Of a stretch of DNA of 17,817 nucleotides, positions 14,477 through 17,817 are shown piece after piece; the stretch's first letter is position 1; each line of letters begins with the position of its first letter. The position numbers and the translations under genes were made by a program. Location of the stretch: contig JAATVS010000470.1 of assembly GCA_014523695.1 (NCBI GenBank), forward strand, positions 1 through 17,817, in the 5' to 3' direction. The stretch comes from Nitrososphaerales archaeon TH5895. Lineage in GTDB: Archaea > Thermoproteota > Nitrososphaeria > Nitrososphaerales > Nitrososphaeraceae. Under the pieces are notes generated by a model. It did no database searches and had not been told where the DNA came from. It worked only from the letters and a program-made list of their open reading frames with translations.

Positions 14477-15088
14477 CTATTCAATATAGACTTTATAGAT
14501 AGCTCCAGAATGCAATCGTCCCATTTCACACGAACCTTGGTAAGAGATAGTATGTTCACCCCTTGAGAGTGGTTTCAAGAATGCCCAGTAACCATCAGCA
14601 GATGCGTGAGTCAATCCTCCTTTGACACTAAATAGATTGTCCTCGACCAATCTCACCTCAAATATTAGAGGATCGGAACGAACACGGTGTACCGGAACTG
14701 CTTTACCGTCCAAATAGCAGTGGTATGATACTATAGTATCTTCATCACTTTTTGCACGTTGCTCTATGTCTTTGTAAGATTCTAATTCAGGATTTTCTAA
14801 TGGATTCGCTTCGCAGTTTATCACAGGTACTAGAATCGACTTCTGACCCGATACTTTACAGCTACGCTCAGGAAGGTTTTTCCCTTTTTCGGCCAACTTT
14901 CCAGCGAGAAACAACACGTCACGATTCTGCTGATTCATCGTAGTATATTTCCCACTCGGATCTACGACAGGGTTGATTCGCCTAGGGATGCCTAGGATCC
15001 AACGCCACCATTCCACCGTCCAGTTTCCATACGTCTTGCCATAAGGTGTATCACTTGCAATGAAAAAACCTACTGGTTTATCATTCAT
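14477..15088 (-). CDS. IPxGK/ADGY-family paralog F, function unknown
   Basis: 203 aa from ATG 15088 (GTG 15100 would add four residues). It is the only intact member on the minus strand. Blocks: TPYGKTYGNWTVEWWRWILGIPRRINP (14-40), a good match to the start of E and G; VVDPSGKY with the first conserved Cys replaced by Thr; VLFLAGK (58-64), ERSCKVSGQKSILVPV (74-89), where the I-P-x-G-K core has become V-S-G-Q-K; the strand IFEVRLVEDNLFSVKGG; and HASADGYWAFLKPLSRGEHTISYQGS near the C terminus, ending AIYKVYIE. There is no signal peptide or TM segment. Its promoter is unclear: minus-strand TTCATAAG and ATCATAACTATAG lie 35-60 nt upstream. F and G are divergent neighbours about 390 bp apart and are more like each other at the N-terminal block than like A-C. 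Function unknown. Confidence 0.82.
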   Translation of the reverse strand: MNDKPVGFFIASDTPYGKTYGNWTVEWWRWILGIPRRINPVVDPSGKYTTMNQQNRDVLFLAGKLAEKGKNLPERSCKVSGQKSILVPVINCEANPLENPELESYKDIEQRAKSDEDTIVSYHCYLDGKAVPVHRVRSDPLIFEVRLVEDNLFSVKGGLTHASADGYWAFLKPLSRGEHTISYQGSCEMGRLHSGAIYKVYIE

Positions 15089-15368
15089 AATCCGGTCCAC
15101 TTAGATCGACGGCATTGGTAACTTATGAAGCTATAGTTATGATAAACGCGGGGGTACCTCTATATTACTGGTTAACAAATTATTTTATAACGCGAATTGG
15201 CTAGACCGGGCCTTCTCCTCGAAATACGGCAATCTCGAACAGCTTCACAGTAGTGGAAAGAAATAGGCCTTGTAGGTTGACTACCACAAGTACGCTGGCG
15301 CCATCTAACGAGCTTGGTCGGATAGATAGGGAACAAGGTAATAATCAAATAACAGCAGGTGTTCGTAT

Positions 15369-15482
15369 ATGAAAGTGATATTTGGAAAGGTAACTAAAGC
15401 AAAATTTAGAAATCAACAAGTGTCAGGTTACTATGCGCGTTTAAAGTGCTGTTCACGGAACTGTAAAGGCGATACTTATTGA
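15369..15482 (+). CDS. Possible small Cys-rich basic peptide overlapping paralog G
   Basis: A 37-codon frame from ATG 15369 begins MKVIFGKVTKAKF and ends YYARLKCCSRNCKGDTY. It is strongly basic and has three Cys near the C terminus (CCSRNC). Its TGA overlaps the ATG of paralog G by one base (TGATG), the arrangement of translationally coupled genes, and AT-rich TAATAATC starts exactly 30 nt before its ATG, the same distance as the boxes of A, B and C. Against it, frames this short arise by chance, and no homologue is known to me. If real, it could be a leader peptide for G or a small partner; its Cys-rich tail would also be a formal candidate for a modification substrate. Confidence 0.33.
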   Translation: MKVIFGKVTKAKFRNQQVSGYYARLKCCSRNCKGDTY

Positions 15483-16162
15483 TGGTCTGTCCCTTCCTTT
15501 ATGAACTTCACGAGCACCCGTTTGGTAAATCATGGCAGGAGTGGGCTGCTTTATGGTGTAGATGGATGCTTTCGATTCCAAAGAAAAAAAATCCATCATT
15601 AGATAGAACTGGCAAGTATTGCTCAATCAATCAGGATGACCATAATGTCTGGTTCTTGACAGGATCGTTTGGAAACGTTGGCCCAATCAAACGCAAGTGT
15701 ATCATACCGTCAGGAAAGGCGATCTTTTTTCCTGTACTTGTGAAAGAAGACTCCTTGGCCGAAGATTCTGACCTTAAGACTGAAGCCGATTTGATTAAGC
15801 GCTGTGAGCAAGCCACTAATAGGCTTATCAATATTGAAGCATCTATTGATGATCAGCGGATGGAACATTTAAGGAATTATCGAGTGCGATCCGAGGTTTT
15901 TGACTTGATGGTCCCGAAGGAGAACGTATATAACGTAAGACCTGGCCTAACTCGGTCAGTATGTGACGGGTATTGGCTTTTCATAAAGCCGTTACAGGCT
16001 GGTATTCACTCGATATTTTTTAAGGGGGAAACTTCGCTTGAAGAACCCTACACTATGAATCAGTTAAAGGGGAATGCGATTCATAGCCCAATTTGGAAGA
16101 ACATGGACAAAAACTCAACATTCAAACTAGAGGTTTCTTATGATTTAACAATTAGAAAATAG
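15482..16162 (+). CDS. IPxGK/ADGY-family paralog G, function unknown
   Basis: 226 aa from ATG 15482 (a TTG lies one codon earlier). Blocks: HPFGKSWQEWAALWCRWMLSIPKKKNPSLDRTGKYC (12-47), VWFLTGSFG (56-64), KRKCIIPSGKAIFFPVL (70-86), FDLMVPKENVYNVRPG, SVCDGYWLFIKPLQAGIHSIFFKG, ending KLEVSYDLTIRK. C47 and C73 correspond to the Cys pair of E, but no signal peptide is visible, so the disulfide idea would not hold unless it is exported by another route. G resembles F (GKYTTMNQ in F, GKYCSINQ in G). Its C-terminal region has an extra 25-residue insertion (NQLKGNAIHSPIWKNMDKN). It may be translated from its own box (TTTAAAG, 15440-15446) or coupled to the small frame ending on its start codon. Confidence 0.82.
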   Translation: MVCPFLYELHEHPFGKSWQEWAALWCRWMLSIPKKKNPSLDRTGKYCSINQDDHNVWFLTGSFGNVGPIKRKCIIPSGKAIFFPVLVKEDSLAEDSDLKTEADLIKRCEQATNRLINIEASIDDQRMEHLRNYRVRSEVFDLMVPKENVYNVRPGLTRSVCDGYWLFIKPLQAGIHSIFFKGETSLEEPYTMNQLKGNAIHSPIWKNMDKNSTFKLEVSYDLTIRK

Positions 16163-16550
16163 TCAAGCTTCCTACTTATTTCCTGTTTAGTAGTATTCCG
16201 CAATGTCATAGGGACACGTGCTGCATACTTTGGTTTGATAGTTTGGATTTTAAAGAGGATAAATTAACAGAATCTGAACGCGTGAGTAGGTCACCTCGGC
16301 CCCTGGTATCTGTGACTCTATATGCCTATCAATATCAATGAACGGTGTCCTCCTTACGATCTACTGAATTACTTAATCAGCTACCAGTATTGTCCAATTT
16401 GTGTAGCCCTTCAAATGAAATCCCGAAAAAAGATACTCCTATCGTTCATTTCAAGCGCAAGAGGTCGAAGAGGCCGATTAATCCATTATTTCAGGCCTAT
16501 CAGCCCACAAACAGTTTTAATCTTATCTCGTTCATATCAAGATATTTGCG
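16163..16550. other. Gene-poor region downstream of paralog G
   Basis: About 390 bp with no gene I can defend. Two overlapping plus-strand frames (from 16322 and 16345) lack motifs, sensible composition or a consistent box. TTTTAATC at about 16515-16522 lies roughly 30-36 nt upstream of the next gene and may be its TATA box. No RNA gene or paralog remnant was seen. Confidence 0.45.
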
Positions 16551-16853
16551 TTGGATTACTTTGAAATCGAAAGGTTGATAGAGGATTTAGCGAAGCTGTA
16601 TTCTTGTTCTTGTGCTACCAGCTGGTTCAAGGTGGAAGGTCAGTGGAATCCAACGAGAGATGAATTCAGGAACAAGGTAGTTGAATTCATGAACCACTTC
16701 GAATATACCCTATCACAGTTCCCCAACTCCCCGGAAAGTGAAAAATTCAAAAAGCGAACTAGGGATCTTCTCGGAAAGGAGTCCATGCTTGTTATTAAGG
16801 GTGACAATAAAGAAGTTGAAAAAAGATACAATTACTTTGTGAATTCCAGATAA
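16551..16853 (+). CDS. Small hypothetical protein
   Basis: A 100-aa protein I do not recognise. It looks mostly alpha-helical and charged (LIEDLAKLY, FRNKVVEFMNHFEYTLSQF, SEKFKKRTRDLLGKES, EVEKRYNYFV), with a CSCATSW segment at 19-25 that could be a reactive or metal-binding site, though only two Cys are present. There is no membrane segment. The start is a TTG at 16551, the first usable initiator after an in-frame TAA at 16518; the next candidate, TTG 16575, would remove eight residues. Amino-acid composition is typical of a real soluble protein, and the TTTTAATC box at the right distance supports a gene. It lies between the paralog island and the FBP aldolase/phosphatase gene on the same strand, 231 bp from the latter. 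Confidence 0.55.
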   Translation: MDYFEIERLIEDLAKLYSCSCATSWFKVEGQWNPTRDEFRNKVVEFMNHFEYTLSQFPNSPESEKFKKRTRDLLGKESMLVIKGDNKEVEKRYNYFVNSR

Positions 16854-17084
16854 TGCCTTTCCACGCTAATGCAGCAGGATGCCATTTAACTCTTGAGGTC
16901 GTGTATTTGCCAATATTTTAGAGCTAATTTCTCAAGTACTGCACTATTTTCAATACTTCTGCTTCGAAGACATAATACGATTAGGTTCTAATACTGCATC
17001 ATCAAAAAACCCAAGCCAATCAGCAAAAAAGGGATATCGGAAGGGATTTATGATGTACCAAGAGAATTAGGCTAGGGAATATTA

Positions 17085-17817
17085 ATGAAAGTAACTGTAT
17101 CAGCTATAAAAGCAGACATCGGGGCGATTGGAGGTCATACAAGACCCAGTGATGAACTTTTAAACTCGGTTAAGGAATTTGTAAAGAAAAATTCAAAAAA
17201 TCTGTTAATTGATTTGTACATAGGGTACACAGGTGACGATATTCACCTTATTATGAGTCATACCCATGGAATAGAAAATGAGAAGATTCACAAACTAGCA
17301 TGGGACGCATTTACCACTGGTACCAAAGTAGCAAAGGAACAGGGATTGTACGGAGCAGGCCAGGATCTCCTAAAGGATGCGTTTTCAGGTAATGTCAAAG
17401 GCATGGGACCTGGAGTAGCAGAAATTGAGATGGAAGAGCGGCCAAGTGAGGTATTCAGTGTATATGCCGCAGACAAGACGGAACCCGGAGCATTTAACTT
17501 CCCACTATGGCGTGCCTTTGTGGACGCAGGAAGCAATACAGGTTTGTTAATAAACGAGAAGCTAGCTAGTGGTGTCACTTTTAGAATTATGGACGTCATG
17601 TCTGGAAAATTGGCAAGCCTAAAGATGTGGGAGGATAAGGCAGAGTTGGAAGCCGCCCTTATGTACCCCGGACAATTTGTAGTTCACTCAATCGTCTCAT
17701 CTGAAAAAGAAGATGGGGAGGTAATCGTATCTGCTTCTACAGATAGATTGCATAATATCGCGGGCACATATGTAGGTAAAGATGACCCGATAATGATAGT
17801 TCGGACTCAGAAGGATA
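17085..17817 (+). CDS. fbp: Fructose-1,6-bisphosphate aldolase/phosphatase, 3' end missing
   Basis: The bifunctional archaeal-type gluconeogenic enzyme condenses triose phosphates to fructose 1,6-bisphosphate and then dephosphorylates it to fructose 6-phosphate in the cytoplasm. The first 244 residues are present; the family is usually about 360-400 aa, so the rest lies beyond the window. Diagnostic features: an N terminus MKVTVSAIKADIGAIGGHTRPSDE with metal/catalytic D11 and H18, GDD at 50-52, DKTEPGAFNFPLWRAF at 130-145, and YVGKDDP at 229-235, where K232 matches the Schiff-base Lys of the aldolase activity. ATG 17085 gives exactly this conserved start, and a TTTATGAT box lies 31-38 nt upstream. 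The gene is undamaged as far as visible and, like L40e on the left, marks conserved chromosome outside the island. Confidence 0.95.
   Translation, partial: MKVTVSAIKADIGAIGGHTRPSDELLNSVKEFVKKNSKNLLIDLYIGYTGDDIHLIMSHTHGIENEKIHKLAWDAFTTGTKVAKEQGLYGAGQDLLKDAFSGNVKGMGPGVAEIEMEERPSEVFSVYAADKTEPGAFNFPLWRAFVDAGSNTGLLINEKLASGVTFRIMDVMSGKLASLKMWEDKAELEAALMYPGQFVVHSIVSSEKEDGEVIVSASTDRLHNIAGTYVGKDDPIMIVRTQKD

Noticed and set aside
15262..15292. Imperfect inverted repeat CTTGT...ACAAG between F and G
   Set aside because: Only 5-bp perfect outer arms with several interior mismatches. Such symmetry is expected by chance in a window of this size.
5539..16162. Insertion sequence or integrated virus as the origin of the island
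   Set aside because: No transposase, integrase, terminal inverted repeats, tRNA-flanking attachment site or capsid-like gene is visible. The island looks like local duplication of one family plus accessory enzymes.
16322..16578. Two overlapping plus-strand frames (80 and 77 codons)
   Set aside because: They occupy the same DNA in different frames, neither shows a domain or consistent initiation signals, and both overlap the start of the better-supported 16551-16853 gene.

Overview
The window looks like a chromosomal segment of an ammonia-oxidising-type archaeon (Thaumarchaeota/Nitrososphaeria, probably a soil Nitrososphaerales relative). This is inferred from an archaeal L40e ribosomal protein gene, an archaeal fructose-1,6-bisphosphate aldolase/phosphatase at the right edge, A/T-rich boxes about 30 nt upstream of start codons (leaderless archaeal promoters), few Shine-Dalgarno sequences and frequent TTG/GTG starts. 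The genus cannot be fixed from sequence alone.

Layout. 88-1584 (-) encodes a long coiled-coil protein. 1855-2649 (+) is a winged-helix protein with a C-terminal zinc-finger-like motif. It converges, 3 bp apart, on a B12-type radical SAM enzyme (2653-4377, -). A one-TM small protein (4579-4962, -) and the 55-aa ribosomal protein L40e (5048-5215, -) follow.

From 5.5 to 16.2 kb lies an accessory island. It is dominated by seven divergent paralogs, labelled A-G here, of an uncharacterised family of about 200-240 aa. The family shares an N-terminal W-x-W-[LIM] / IP..xNP..D..G block, a central C-x-[IV]-P-x-G-K-x-[LI]-[LF]-x-P block and a C-terminal [AV]-A-D-G-[YFV]-Y ... PL..G.H.I.F.G block. Members are A 5539-6183, B 6483-7178, C 7402-8019, D 8193-8912 and E 11763-12470 (all +), F 14477-15088 (-) and G 15482-16162 (+). 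A decayed, inverted piece of an eighth copy lies between B and C, bracketed by imperfect direct repeats. Interspersed are a DyP-type haem peroxidase (8973-10286, +), a ten-TM membrane protein (10346-11713, -) divergent from E, and a YcaO-domain protein (12572-13960, +) directly behind E.

Right of the island are a 100-aa hypothetical protein and the start of the FBP aldolase/phosphatase gene, which runs off the window.

How the genes might work together: A, B and C share the same TTTATTA box exactly 30 nt before their ATG, so they are probably expressed in parallel. Only E carries an obvious N-terminal export/anchor segment, so the family seems to have both a surface and intracellular members. 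Association with a haem peroxidase and a YcaO backbone-modifying enzyme makes this the best candidate for an undescribed system here. The functional link is inference from proximity only: the genes are on both strands and do not form one operon.
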